This document shows, piece after piece, positions 1-7,948 of a stretch of DNA of 26,669 nucleotides. A program made the translations under genes and the position numbers. Where the stretch lies: contig JAGLDN010000123.1 of NCBI GenBank assembly GCA_023145575.1, forward strand, positions 1 to 26,669, in the 5' to 3' direction. Every line of letters begins with the position of its first letter. Position 1 is the first letter of the stretch. Below the pieces are notes generated by a model, which saw only the letters and a program-made list of their open reading frames with translations, was not told the origin of the DNA and made no database searches. The DNA comes from Psychromonas sp. Lineage in GTDB: Bacteria > Pseudomonadota > Gammaproteobacteria > Enterobacterales > Psychromonadaceae.

Positions 1-2
1 AT

Positions 3-77
3 GGGTATAAAATCAAAAGATTAACAGCAGGTTGGGATGAAAAATATTTAATGAAAGTCTTAACTATTGGATTTTAA
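3..77 (+). CDS. possible 3' end of a gene entering from the left (unrecognised)
   Basis: A frame open from the window edge runs 24 codons to a TAA at 75-77. The residues are lysine-rich and end in KVLTIGF. It does not look like the end of FliJ, which often precedes fliK, and no family can be named. It may be chance open frame, since the other two frames stop earlier. Only the preceding sequence could settle it. Confidence 0.2.
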   Translation, partial: GYKIKRLTAGWDEKYLMKVLTIGF

Positions 78-118
78 AATGTTGCCTATTTATAACCTTT
101 TTGCCCTGGATCTTGGTG

Positions 119-156
119 AATTAAGCTATTTTCCTTCGTAAAATTTAGATAACATA
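119..156 (+). repeat. dispersed short repeat, left copy
   Basis: The stretch shares AATTAAGCTATT and, after a short variable part, the 18-mer TAAAATTTAGATAACATA (139-156) with 26284-26322 near the other end of the window, in the same orientation. Similarity fades on both sides. It lies in the 230-bp non-coding stretch before fliK, where nothing else was recognised. It could be a piece of an IS end, a MITE-like repeat or a regulatory sequence. Confidence 0.55.
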
Positions 157-310
157 ATTAATATAATTTTATCACAACACTATGCTAAGAAAAGGAATTT
201 TATTTTATTTATAAAACTTTATTGAAAAGTCTAAATTGGAATAAATTTTGCTTTATTTTCTAAAGGTGGCAAAGAGTTGGCACTTTAACTTAATAGGAGA
301 GTATAACCTG

Positions 311-1651
311 ATGATGCAATCAATTTCACTAACAGATGGAACAGTATCTAAAGCAAGCGATGCGGCTAAAGATCAAAAAATGAATACTGATGAGATGTCG
401 GATAACGCCATAGAAAAAAAGGGTGATTTTTCTTCAATTCTCGAAGAGTTAACAAACGCGGATGATGAATCAAGCGATGAGATCCTCTTTGATCTATTAA
501 ATAAAATTGATGAAGATGCTCTTGAAGGAGCGTTAAGTGATGGAGATGCTCTTGAAGGCGCGTTAAGTGATGGAGATGTTATTGAAGGAGCGTTAAGTAA
601 TGAAGAGGATATATTAGATGGATCAGAAATCACAGACAAAACCAATATATCAGACTCATCACAATTAGAAAATATAACAAATAACATTGATACGGTAGAT
701 ATTAGCGAGAAAGATGATTTTGTTCTTAATGATGATGACAAAATAACAGCAGATGAAGCTAAGAAGTTGTTAGATGTAAAAAAAGATCATGTAAATGATT
801 TATTTGATTTAAAAGAAAAACAAGACAAGATATCAGTTCAAGAATCATTAAAATTAAAAGGAACACAGGTCAACAACGTAATTAATTCAAAAGAAAATCA
901 AGTTAACTCAGTTTTAAATAAAATAGAAACGGCCCGAAAAGTTGATACCAAATTAACCAATGTTAACTCGTTAGGGATGAAAGATGGTGAGGGAAAAAGC
1001 GAAGAAACAAACCAGAACAGCACGTTATTAAAGCCTCAATTTAATATGAAAATACCAGATTTTCAATCTGCTCAGTTGACGAACTCTCAAATGTCAGAGA
1101 CGACAAAAGGGGATGAGGTTATTTCAAAAGAGATCAAGCTCGCAAATATCAATAATACTTTAACCACAAAAGGAACAGAATTATCCAGTAAAGAGGTGCA
1201 ATCATCTAGATTACACGAACCGTTAGATCTACAATCAAAACAAGCAGCGCAGAATTTGACTGACCGTGTTTTGATGATGGTTAATCAGAATAAACAAGAA
1301 GTTACTATTCGCCTAGATCCAGCAGAGTTAGGCACTTTGCAAATAAAAGTTAGAATTAGTAATGACCAGCTCATGTTAAACATTCAAGCTAATGTTGGGC
1401 AAACAAAAGAGTTTCTAGAACAAAACTTGTCTCGTTTAAGAGATCAACTTTCACAGCAAGGTATTAATTTAGGTGAGGCGAACATTGAGCAACAACAGCA
1501 AAAAAATTCTGAGAAAGAAAGTGATTCATCAAGTTTATCTGTTATAAATGAAGGAGAGGATGAATTGATGAACGAAAATTCAGAAGATACTGCGATGTGG
1601 GAAAATTCACTAGTTGCAGGATCAGATCAAAAAGTAGATTATTACGTATAG
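311..1651 (+). CDS. fliK: flagellar hook-length control protein FliK
   Basis: FliK is the secreted molecular ruler. It measures the growing hook and, through its C-terminal domain, makes FlhB switch export from hook to filament substrates. From the ATG at 311 the protein is 446 residues. I prefer this start over the in-frame ATG at 248 because AGGAGA lies 10 nt before 311; a second ATG follows at 314. The long N-terminal part is acidic, Asn/Asp/Glu/Ser-rich and low in complexity, as is typical, and contains three copies of a ten-residue repeat. The conserved Flg_hook domain is near residues 320-420, with RLDPAELG, LQIKVRIS, a predicted helix FLEQNLSRLRDQL and GINL. It heads the fliKLMNOPQR-flhB run. 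Identity rests on the C-terminal domain and the position next to fliL. The N-terminus diverges quickly in this family. Confidence 0.93.
   Translation: MMQSISLTDGTVSKASDAAKDQKMNTDEMSDNAIEKKGDFSSILEELTNADDESSDEILFDLLNKIDEDALEGALSDGDALEGALSDGDVIEGALSNEEDILDGSEITDKTNISDSSQLENITNNIDTVDISEKDDFVLNDDDKITADEAKKLLDVKKDHVNDLFDLKEKQDKISVQESLKLKGTQVNNVINSKENQVNSVLNKIETARKVDTKLTNVNSLGMKDGEGKSEETNQNSTLLKPQFNMKIPDFQSAQLTNSQMSETTKGDEVISKEIKLANINNTLTTKGTELSSKEVQSSRLHEPLDLQSKQAAQNLTDRVLMMVNQNKQEVTIRLDPAELGTLQIKVRISNDQLMLNIQANVGQTKEFLEQNLSRLRDQLSQQGINLGEANIEQQQQKNSEKESDSSSLSVINEGEDELMNENSEDTAMWENSLVAGSDQKVDYYV
515..604 (+). repeat. three tandem 30-bp repeats inside fliK
   Basis: Three in-frame 30-bp units at 515-544, 545-574 and 575-604 encode DALEGALSDG, DALEGALSDG and a diverged DVIEGALSNE. 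The first two differ by one base. Copy-number change would lengthen or shorten the FliK ruler by ten residues per unit without changing the frame. Confidence 0.95.
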
Positions 1652-1683
1652 TCTGATGATATAAACTTAAGCTAGGAAGACCT

Positions 1684-2202
1684 ATGGCCGACGATAAAGA
1701 AGATGTACTTGAAGATAATCAAGAAGAGAAAAAGCCTAAAAGTAAGAAGATGCTGATCATTATTGTTGCTATTGTGTTATTACTTGCAATCGCAGGTGGT
1801 GTTGGCTATTTCTTATTTATGGTGGGGCCGGTTGAAAAAGTCCCTGAAGGAACTAAAGCCGTAGTAGTACCAACGGTAATCGTTCCTGCGTCATATGTTG
1901 CTATGCGTCGTCCTTTTGTTTTTAATGTCCCTGATGGAAAGCGCACTCGCTTAGTGCAAATTAAAGTGCAGTTATTGGTACGCGGTTCTGATCATCGTAT
2001 TATGGCTAAAATACATACCCCAACACTTGAAGGAGCACTGGTTAGTGTCTTTTCTAATGCTAGTATTGAGGAGGTTCGCACAGTAGAAGGCAAAAAAAAA
2101 TTAAGACTAGATGCACTTAACGCGGTAAATAATGCTATTCAAAAATTAGAGGGGAAAAAAATTATAGAGAGTGTCCTGTTTACTGGTTTTATTTTACAAT
2201 AA
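1684..2202 (+). CDS. fliL: flagellar basal body-associated protein FliL
   Basis: FliL is a single-pass inner-membrane protein that surrounds the stators near the basal body and helps them stay engaged under load. The 172-residue product has a charged cytoplasmic N-terminus (residues 1-22), one strong membrane helix (about 23-47) and a periplasmic domain. In that domain RRPFVFNV, LVQIKVQLLVR and a C-terminal FTGFILQ fit the family. The length is normal. AGGAAG stands a few bases before the ATG. It lies 32 bp after fliK and 12 bp before fliM, in the same operon. Confidence 0.95.
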   Translation: MADDKEDVLEDNQEEKKPKSKKMLIIIVAIVLLLAIAGGVGYFLFMVGPVEKVPEGTKAVVVPTVIVPASYVAMRRPFVFNVPDGKRTRLVQIKVQLLVRGSDHRIMAKIHTPTLEGALVSVFSNASIEEVRTVEGKKKLRLDALNAVNNAIQKLEGKKIIESVLFTGFILQ

Positions 2203-2214
2203 TTAAGGTTTCCA

Positions 2215-3231
2215 ATGGCTGATTTATTATCTCAAGATGAAATTGATGCACTTTTAAATGGTGTAGATGGCGATGATGTTGCTGATGATGCCAGCATTGA
2301 TGGTGAGAAAGATGATAGTGGCTTAGTTCATTTTGATTTTTCATCACAAGATCGTATCGTCCGAGGGAGAATGCCAACGCTTGAGTTAGTTAATGAGCGT
2401 TTTGCGCGACATTTACGTATCAGTGTATTCAATCTGTTACGGCAAAGTGGTGAAGTCTCGATTAATGGTGTGCAGATGTTAAAGTTTGGTGAATATATTC
2501 ATACTCTTTTTGTGCCAACTAGCATAAATATGATACGTTTTCGCCCATTAAAAGGCACAGCACTTGTTACGATGGAGGCAAAGCTTGTTTTTATCTTAGT
2601 GGAGAATTTTTTTGGTGGCGATGGTCGATATCATGCCAAGATTGAAGGCCGTGAATTTACCCCTACCGAACGCCGTATTGTCCAACTGTTATTGAAAATA
2701 ATTTTTGAAGATTACAAAGAAGCGTGGGCACCTGTGATGAGTGTTGACTTTGAATATATTGATTCAGAGGTAAACCCTGCGATGGCAAATATTATTAGTC
2801 CGACCGAAGTTATTGTGGTGAATTCATTTCATATTGAGCTCGATGGCGGTGGCGGTGATTTTCATATTGCTACCCCCTATGCGATGTTAGAGCCTATTAG
2901 AGATCTACTTGATGCAGGGGTTCAAAGTGATACAGAAGATACTGATAAACGATGGAGCTCGGCGCTTGAAGATGAAATTATGTCTGTAGATGTGGAATTA
3001 GGTTGCAAGTTGTTAGAAAAAAAATTGCCTTTAAAATATCTAATGGATTTAAAAGCTGGTGACATTATTCCTGTCGATCTTCCTGAATCAATGTTAATTA
3101 GTGTTGAAGGCTTGCCAACTTATAGAGGACTTTTAGGGCAGTCAAATAATAATTTAGCGTTTAAAATAGTAAAAAAATTAAAGCGCCCAGAAATTCAAAC
3201 TTCAAAGTTGACATTAGAATTAGACGAATAA
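2215..3231 (+). CDS. fliM: flagellar motor switch protein FliM
   Basis: FliM forms the middle of the cytoplasmic C-ring and receives CheY-P, which reverses rotation. The N-terminal LLSQDEIDALLNG (residues 4-16) is the classic CheY-binding peptide. It is followed by an acidic linker, the CheC-like middle domain with the GGDGR motif (about residues 137-141), and a C-terminal SpoA domain ending near residue 325. At 338 residues the protein is full length. An AAGG precedes the ATG. Retention of an intact CheY-binding motif says CheY-P control of the motor should still work here, although cheZ appears lost at this locus. Confidence 0.97.
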   Translation: MADLLSQDEIDALLNGVDGDDVADDASIDGEKDDSGLVHFDFSSQDRIVRGRMPTLELVNERFARHLRISVFNLLRQSGEVSINGVQMLKFGEYIHTLFVPTSINMIRFRPLKGTALVTMEAKLVFILVENFFGGDGRYHAKIEGREFTPTERRIVQLLLKIIFEDYKEAWAPVMSVDFEYIDSEVNPAMANIISPTEVIVVNSFHIELDGGGGDFHIATPYAMLEPIRDLLDAGVQSDTEDTDKRWSSALEDEIMSVDVELGCKLLEKKLPLKYLMDLKAGDIIPVDLPESMLISVEGLPTYRGLLGQSNNNLAFKIVKKLKRPEIQTSKLTLELDE

Positions 3232-3244
3232 ATAAGGTAATAGG

Positions 3245-3700
3245 ATGAGCACAGAAGAAGATGAGGTAAGCAACGAAGTAAATGATGTAAGCACAGAAAA
3301 AGATAAAGTGAGTGCAGAACAAGAAATGGCCGATGAGTGGGCGGCTGCTCTCGAAGAGTCTGGTGATGCGAACAATGAACCAGCACCGGTTGAGTTTGAT
3401 AAGCTTAAAGATAGCTCTGAGCCAATTAGTGTGGAAGAGCATGCCCGGTTAGATAGTATTTTAGATATTCCAGTGACAATTTCAATGGAAGTTGGCCGCA
3501 GCAAAATTAACATTCGTAACCTATTACAATTAAATCAAGGCTCAGTGGTTGAACTTGATCGCCTCGCGGGTGAACCGCTTGATGTAATGGTAAATGGTAC
3601 CTTGATAGCGCATGGTGAAGTGGTTGTTGTTAATGATAAATTTGGCATCCGTTTAACCGATGTTATTAGTCAAACAGAAAGGATAAAAAAATTAAAATGA
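3245..3700 (+). CDS. fliN: flagellar motor switch protein FliN
   Basis: FliN is the lower C-ring component and docking site for the FliH-FliI export ATPase. The 151-residue product has a C-terminal SpoA domain (about residues 65-148) with the hallmarks LDIPVTISMEVGRSKINIR, LLQLNQGSVVELDRLAGEP and GEVVVVNDKFGIRL. The N-terminal third is an acidic extension that begins with a heptad repeat (see 3257-3319), followed by MADEWAAALEES, typical of gammaproteobacterial FliN. There is no CheC-like domain, so this is not the FliY phosphatase type and cannot stand in for CheZ. The stop overlaps the fliO start as ATGA, suggesting translational coupling. Confidence 0.96.
   Translation: MSTEEDEVSNEVNDVSTEKDKVSAEQEMADEWAAALEESGDANNEPAPVEFDKLKDSSEPISVEEHARLDSILDIPVTISMEVGRSKINIRNLLQLNQGSVVELDRLAGEPLDVMVNGTLIAHGEVVVVNDKFGIRLTDVISQTERIKKLK
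3257..3319 (+). repeat. three diverged 21-bp repeats at the fliN 5' end
   Basis: Residues 5-25 of FliN read as three heptads, EDEVSNE, VNDVSTE and KDKVSAE, encoded by consecutive 21-bp units at 3257, 3278 and 3299. A/V-type residues recur at the same heptad position. The pattern suggests an in-frame tandem expansion of the acidic N-terminal tail. Confidence 0.7.
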
Positions 3701-4113
3701 AACGTGGACGATTTTATATAATCGGTTTATTGCTTTGTTGCTATTCCACTTATACAGTGGCTTTTAATAAAGACGTATCTGCGCCTGATTTTAAGATCGG
3801 TTCGCTGGTTGGATCTTTTATGCTTGTTATCAGCTGTATTTTAGTTTTTGCTTATCTTGTAAAAAAAACAAATTTAATGAAGAACAGTCACAATCATCAC
3901 TTAAAAATTGTCTCTACGTATCCTTTAAGTAGCAAAGGGCGCTTACAAATTATTCAATGCAATGGACAGCAATATTTATTAGGGGTGACAGAGCAAAACA
4001 TCACATTACTTGATAAGTTTGATGTATCGGAGATGGCTGTTATCGAAACATCAGCGCCTCTGACGGGTTTCTCTGCAATACTATCTAAGCTATATAAGAA
4101 TAAAAATGAATAA
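3697..4113 (+). CDS. fliO: flagellar export apparatus protein FliO
   Basis: FliO is a small membrane protein that stabilises FliP while the FliPQR export gate assembles. The product has 138 residues. It begins with a signal-like hydrophobic stretch (about residues 7-22), then a transmembrane helix at about 33-55 (GSLVGSFMLVISCILVFAYL). A basic cytoplasmic domain follows, with ISTYPL-like, KGRLQIIQ and YLLGVTEQNI motifs typical of FliO. It overlaps fliN by 4 nt and fliP by 8 nt. Sequence conservation in this family is low, so position contributes strongly to the call. Confidence 0.92.
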   Translation: MKRGRFYIIGLLLCCYSTYTVAFNKDVSAPDFKIGSLVGSFMLVISCILVFAYLVKKTNLMKNSHNHHLKIVSTYPLSSKGRLQIIQCNGQQYLLGVTEQNITLLDKFDVSEMAVIETSAPLTGFSAILSKLYKNKNE

Positions 4114-4849
4114 GTTTTTGTGGGTCATTGTCGGTATTTTATTATTTAGCAGCGCTAACGTATTTGCTGATCCTGGCGTATTGTCGGCGTTAACTGTGAC
4201 AACAAATAGTGGGGGAGAGAAAGAATATAGTGTGACATTGCAAGTCCTTGCTTTTATGACTGCATTGAGCTTCTTGCCTGCAATGTTGGTCCTACTGACA
4301 TCATTTACGCGTATTGTTATTGTAATGTCTATTTTACGTCAAGCTATGGGTTTGGCTCAAACACCTTCAAATCAAGTCATTAATGGCATTGCGTTATTTT
4401 TAACTTTTTTTATTATGTCTCCCGTATTTAATAAAATTAATGATGTTGCGCTACAGCCTTACCTTCATGAGAAAATTACTATGCAACAGGCGTTTAAAAT
4501 TGGACAAGAGCCATTGCGAAAATTTATGCTTGCACAAACACGTGTTAAAGATTTAGAGACTTTCCTTGAAATTGCAGATGTGCAAGTTGATTCTGTCACA
4601 GATGTCCCAATGAGAGTGCTAATTCCTTCTTTTGTAACCAGTGAATTGAAAACGGCCTTTCAAATCGGGTTTATGATTTTTATTCCCTTTTTAATTATTG
4701 ACCTTGTCGTTGCGAGTATTTTGATGGCAATGGGGATGATGATGCTCTCACCTATGATTATTTCACTCCCCTTTAAGTTGATGTTATTTGTGCTTGTTGA
4801 TGGTTGGAATTTGATCATGGGCAGTCTTGCCAATAGTTTTGGAATGTAG
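4106..4849 (+). CDS. fliP: flagellar type III export gate protein FliP
   Basis: FliP is the main subunit of the FliP5-FliQ4-FliR1 gate through which rod, hook and filament proteins leave the cytoplasm. The 247-residue product has a cleavable signal peptide (about residues 1-21, ending NVFADPG), as known for FliP. Membrane segments follow at about 45-75, 90-110, 185-215 and 215-240. Conserved stretches are LTSFTRIVIVMSILRQAMG, PSNQVINGIALFLTFF and LIDLVVASILMAMGMMM. The length is normal. It overlaps fliO by 8 nt and is followed 8 bp later by fliQ. Confidence 0.98.
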   Translation: MNKFLWVIVGILLFSSANVFADPGVLSALTVTTNSGGEKEYSVTLQVLAFMTALSFLPAMLVLLTSFTRIVIVMSILRQAMGLAQTPSNQVINGIALFLTFFIMSPVFNKINDVALQPYLHEKITMQQAFKIGQEPLRKFMLAQTRVKDLETFLEIADVQVDSVTDVPMRVLIPSFVTSELKTAFQIGFMIFIPFLIIDLVVASILMAMGMMMLSPMIISLPFKLMLFVLVDGWNLIMGSLANSFGM

Positions 4850-4857
4850 GAGGACAA

Positions 4858-5127
4858 ATGGATCCTGAGATTTTTATTGCTATTTTCCGACAAGCATTAT
4901 GGACGGTTTTAATCCTGGTTTGTGCTGTCATTATCCCGAGTTTACTCGTTGGATTAGTCGTTGCTATTTTTCAAGCCGCGACGTCGATTAGTGAACAAAC
5001 ATTAAGTTTTTTACCACGCTTGATGATGACTCTAACAGCATTGGGATTTGGTGCACATTGGGGTCTTAACAAATTAATGGAATTTTTTATCCAGATGATC
5101 CATCAAATCCCTCAAGTTGTTGGCTAA
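4858..5127 (+). CDS. fliQ: flagellar type III export gate protein FliQ
   Basis: FliQ packs around FliP and FliR in the export gate. The 89-residue product is full length, with two hydrophobic helices (about 13-40 and 51-75), the family start MDPEIFIAIFRQALW, and the motif VAIFQAATSISEQTLSFLPR. AGGAGG lies just before the ATG. The stop codon TAA shares its last base with the fliR start ATG (TAATG), a typical coupling arrangement. Confidence 0.97.
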   Translation: MDPEIFIAIFRQALWTVLILVCAVIIPSLLVGLVVAIFQAATSISEQTLSFLPRLMMTLTALGFGAHWGLNKLMEFFIQMIHQIPQVVG

Positions 5128-5918
5128 TGCAATTTTCAGCAGATCTGTTGATTGGATGGATAGGCACTTATTTATGGGCATTTACGCGGGTTGGTTCGAT
5201 GCTAATGGTGATGGTTGCCATTGGGTCCCGTATGACACCTATTAAAATACGGTTATATTATGCGTTAGCGGTAACGGTTGTTTCTATGCCGATGATCCCT
5301 CCCATGACACATCAAATTGAATTATTTTCAATTACAAGTGCTATAGTTATTATACAGCAAATGTTAATTGGTACAGCGATTGGAATGCTTTCTATTTTTG
5401 TCGTGCAGACGTTTGTTATCGCGGGGCAAGTTATTGCGATGCAAACAAGTTTAGGTTTTGCATCAATGGCAGATCCGATGAACGGCCAGTCAACCCCAGT
5501 TGTCGGACAATTGTATATTTTATTTGCTACTTTACTTTTTTTCGGAATTAATGGGCACCTTTTAATGATTCAGGTAATTGTGCGCAGTTTTGAAACATTA
5601 CCGATATCTTCAGCGGGATTAACGGCGTTAGATTACCATAAGCTTGCTGGTTGGCTTTCGTTAATAATAAAATCCGCACTTGCATTTTCAATAACTTCAA
5701 CGGTGGCGATGTTATTGGTTAATTTATCATTTGGTATTATGACAAAAGTATCCCCGCAATTGAATATATTTAGTCTGGGTTTTTCAATTAGCATGGTATT
5801 TGGCTTGTATGTATTGTGGATCACACTGATTAATGTGCCTCTTCATTTTGAAAATCAATGGCTTAAAAGTGTAGCTTTAATGTGTGAACTTCTCAATGGT
5901 GCTTGTGGAATTAGGTGA
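5127..5918 (+). CDS. fliR: flagellar type III export gate protein FliR
   Basis: FliR is the single-copy gate subunit that completes the FliPQR pore and contacts FlhB. The 263-residue product is almost entirely hydrophobic, with about six membrane segments. Conserved stretches include FTRVGSMLMVMVAIGSR near residue 19-35, GLGFASMADP-like QTSLGFASMADPMNGQSTP and LFFGINGHLL. The length is normal. It starts within the fliQ stop codon and ends 16 bp before flhB. Confidence 0.97.
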   Translation: MQFSADLLIGWIGTYLWAFTRVGSMLMVMVAIGSRMTPIKIRLYYALAVTVVSMPMIPPMTHQIELFSITSAIVIIQQMLIGTAIGMLSIFVVQTFVIAGQVIAMQTSLGFASMADPMNGQSTPVVGQLYILFATLLFFGINGHLLMIQVIVRSFETLPISSAGLTALDYHKLAGWLSLIIKSALAFSITSTVAMLLVNLSFGIMTKVSPQLNIFSLGFSISMVFGLYVLWITLINVPLHFENQWLKSVALMCELLNGACGIR

Positions 5919-5934
5919 CAGGAAAAAGTAAATT

Positions 5935-7074
5935 ATGGCTGAAAATGAAAACGGTTCAGAAAAGACAGAAGATCCGACTGGAAAGCGAATTCAAAAATCT
6001 AGAGATGATGGGCAGGTTCCACGATCTAAAGAGTTAGCATCAGCATCTGTGTTGATTTCCGCAGCCTCCTCTTTTCTTATTTTTGGTGGTATACTTGGGC
6101 ATCAATTAGTTCTTATGATGACCACTGCTTTTACTTTTGAGCGATCGGTTTTATTTTCCCCTGAATATATCTGGTTACATATATCGAATAGTTTTTCTGG
6201 GCTTGCCTTTCCAATGTTTATCATCCTCTTCACGTTATTTATTATTTCTCTACTCGGCAGTACGTTATTAGGTGGTATTATATTTAATACTAAGTCCATG
6301 ATTCCTAAACTTAACAAATTCAGTCCTATAGCGGGACTAAAACGCATGATGGGCCCGGATGCTTGGGTTAACTTATTAAAATCTTTATTAAAAATATTTG
6401 TTGTAATCGGTATGGCAGCATTTATTTTTTACTCAACCTTTGAACGTATTTTACACCTTTCTATGAGCTCTTTACCTGGTAGTATGTTTGAAGCGTTGGA
6501 TATGATTTCGTGGATGTTTTTGTTACTGTCTCTCTCTCTATTGCTGATTGTTGCGATTGATGTACCGTATAGGATCTATAAACATAAAAAAGATCTAAAA
6601 ATGACTAAGGACGAAGTTAAAGATGAAATTAAAGATGTAGAAGGAAACCCAAAAGTTAAACAACGTATACGCCAACTTCAATATGAATCATCGCAACGAA
6701 AAATGATGGGCGATGTCCCAGAAGCAGATGTCATTGTCACCAACCCGACGCATTATTCGGTTGCAATAAAATATGATACAACGAGTAATCGAGCGCCTTA
6801 TGTTGTTGCAAAAGGTGTTGATGTAATTGCCCTTAAAATAAGAGAGATTGCACGAGCATATGAAATTCCTATCATGTCAAGTCCCCCTTTATGTCGTGCA
6901 ATTTATCATACAACAGAAATTAATGATGAGGTTCCTGAAGATCTATTTGTCGCGGTAGCTCAAGTTTTGGCCTATATCTATCAACTTAATCAGTTTAGAC
7001 AAGGAAAAACAACTCGTCCTCGCCCATTACCAAAAGACTTAAAAATTCCACCAGCATTCAGGTTCAATAATTGA
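5935..7074 (+). CDS. flhB: flagellar export switch protein FlhB
   Basis: FlhB is the export-gate protein that cleaves itself and, prompted by FliK, changes substrate specificity from hook to filament. The 379-residue product starts with a charged tail (EKTEDPTGKRIQKSRDDGQV), has four membrane segments between about residues 35 and 215, and then a cytoplasmic domain. The autocleavage site NPTH starts at Asn270, inside VIVTNPTHYSVAIKYD. The C-terminal proline-rich tail is normal. The TGA stop (7072-7074) is supplied by the first bases of an inserted IS. The pre-insertion sequence, still visible after the IS at 7815-7826, reads the same last codons and then TAA, so the protein appears unchanged. 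The IS separates flhB from flhA and could affect their co-transcription. Confidence 0.97.
   Translation: MAENENGSEKTEDPTGKRIQKSRDDGQVPRSKELASASVLISAASSFLIFGGILGHQLVLMMTTAFTFERSVLFSPEYIWLHISNSFSGLAFPMFIILFTLFIISLLGSTLLGGIIFNTKSMIPKLNKFSPIAGLKRMMGPDAWVNLLKSLLKIFVVIGMAAFIFYSTFERILHLSMSSLPGSMFEALDMISWMFLLLSLSLLLIVAIDVPYRIYKHKKDLKMTKDEVKDEIKDVEGNPKVKQRIRQLQYESSQRKMMGDVPEADVIVTNPTHYSVAIKYDTTSNRAPYVVAKGVDVIALKIREIARAYEIPIMSSPPLCRAIYHTTEINDEVPEDLFVAVAQVLAYIYQLNQFRQGKTTRPRPLPKDLKIPPAFRFNN
7062..7071 (+). repeat. target site duplication, left copy
   Basis: The 10-bp GTTCAATAAT directly precedes the left inverted end of the IS and is repeated exactly at 7814-7823 after the right end. It comprises the last codons of flhB. 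A duplication of this length suits IS4-type elements. Confidence 0.88.
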
Positions 7075-7813
7075 TGTTACGCAATAAGTTAAAATTCCAT
7101 ACGGAAAACTGTTAAGGTGTTGCTATGAATAAAAAAACAAATATTTGAGCTTTATATTGATTACTTTATAACTCCATTTAGCGATACAACTGCAACTGGC
7201 TTATCGAATTTTTTAGATGGAGATATCAGTCACGATCAAATGACTCGTTTCTTAAACCACAAACCGCTTACTTCGCTTTACTTGTGGAAAATGTAAAAAA
7301 AGAGATGCGGCAAATTGAGTATGATGATCTCGTTTTAATCCTTGACGACACAATTCACTCTGAACCATTATCGAGTGAAAATGAGCTTATGAGCTGGTAA
7401 CTTGGATTGGTCATAAACGCCGATCAGCGGTTGGGTAAAAGCAATGGATGTAGTAATTCTTTTACATCGACAAATCTTTAAAAACAAAGAGGGCAAAGAA
7501 GGAATATTATATTTGAACAGTAATGACGTTAAGCTTGATAAACAGTCAATTGAAACGAACTATCAAAAAGGATGGAATGTTAATGTATTTCATACAAATA
7601 TAAAATGAAGCACAGCACTTGCAAAATCATCTACGGAAACAAAAAAGGTACAGAGTAACTATATTTTCATGTCATAGCTAGGAACAATAAAATTTGAGTG
7701 CCTAAGTCTTACAAATTATTGACAACCTTCGGTTTAAAACGAAGCTTTATCAATGCACAAGAAGTAGCAATTGAGGCTTTGCATCACGAACTGGCATTAA
7801 CTGCGTAACATCA
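7072..7813 (+). mobile_element. decayed IS4-family insertion sequence with intact ends
   Basis: The element spans 742 bp between perfect 12-bp terminal inverted repeats, TGATGTTACGCA (7072-7083) and TGCGTAACATCA (7802-7813). It is flanked by the 10-bp duplication GTTCAATAAT. Inside is a broken transposase of IS4 type (see 7125-7808). An intact relative would be expected to be roughly 1.2 kb or more, so about 40% has been lost internally. Ends and target duplication remain perfect, so it moved in as a whole and decayed in place. It could only be mobilised in trans by a related transposase. Confidence 0.88.
7125..7808 (+). pseudogene. IS4-type DDE transposase, frameshifted and internally deleted
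   Basis: From ATG 7125 a one-base excess in a run of A's (7131-7137) shifts the frame. Read past it, the sequence gives FELYIDYFITPFSDTTATGL, then LDGDISHDQMTRFL. After a one-base loss near 7293 it continues EMRQIEYDDLVLILDDT, with the first catalytic Asp region. Most of the middle, including the second Asp, is missing around 7430-7465. The C-terminal part resumes QIFKNKEGKEGILYL and reaches YQKGWNVNVFHTNIK. That is the place of the IS4 YREK signature, but Arg is replaced by Gly and Glu by Asn. A final frame ends LHHELALTA-TAA inside the right end. It cannot make an active transposase. Family assignment is from memory of the motifs. Confidence 0.82.
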
Positions 7814-7823
7814 GTTCAATAAT
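7814..7823 (+). repeat. target site duplication, right copy
   Basis: This is an exact copy of 7062-7071. With the next three bases it preserves the ancestral flhB ending TTC AAT AAT TAA (7815-7826). The stretch from here to the flhA start at 7949 is about 125 bp of AT-rich leader with no other feature recognised apart from a weak AGATAT/ATATCT hairpin near 7869-7884. Confidence 0.85.
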
Positions 7824-7948
7824 TAATTTTTTGCTCTGCGCCTCGTTATCTATGGGCTCATAAATAATAGATATGTGGATATCTGTAATATAAAATAATG
7901 GGTATAGTTCTTGCTTTATATGAGATATTGGATCTTTTAAAGTAGGAT

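Noticed and set aside
277..293. sigma-54-like TGGCAC element just before fliK
   Set aside because: The -24 half (TTGGCAC) is good, but at the correct spacing the -12 GC is replaced by TA, and the ribosome site would lie at the start point.
3161..3513. overlapping antisense frames across the fliM/fliN junction
   Set aside because: They are mirror frames of the low-complexity acidic fliN start; the sense genes explain the sequence.
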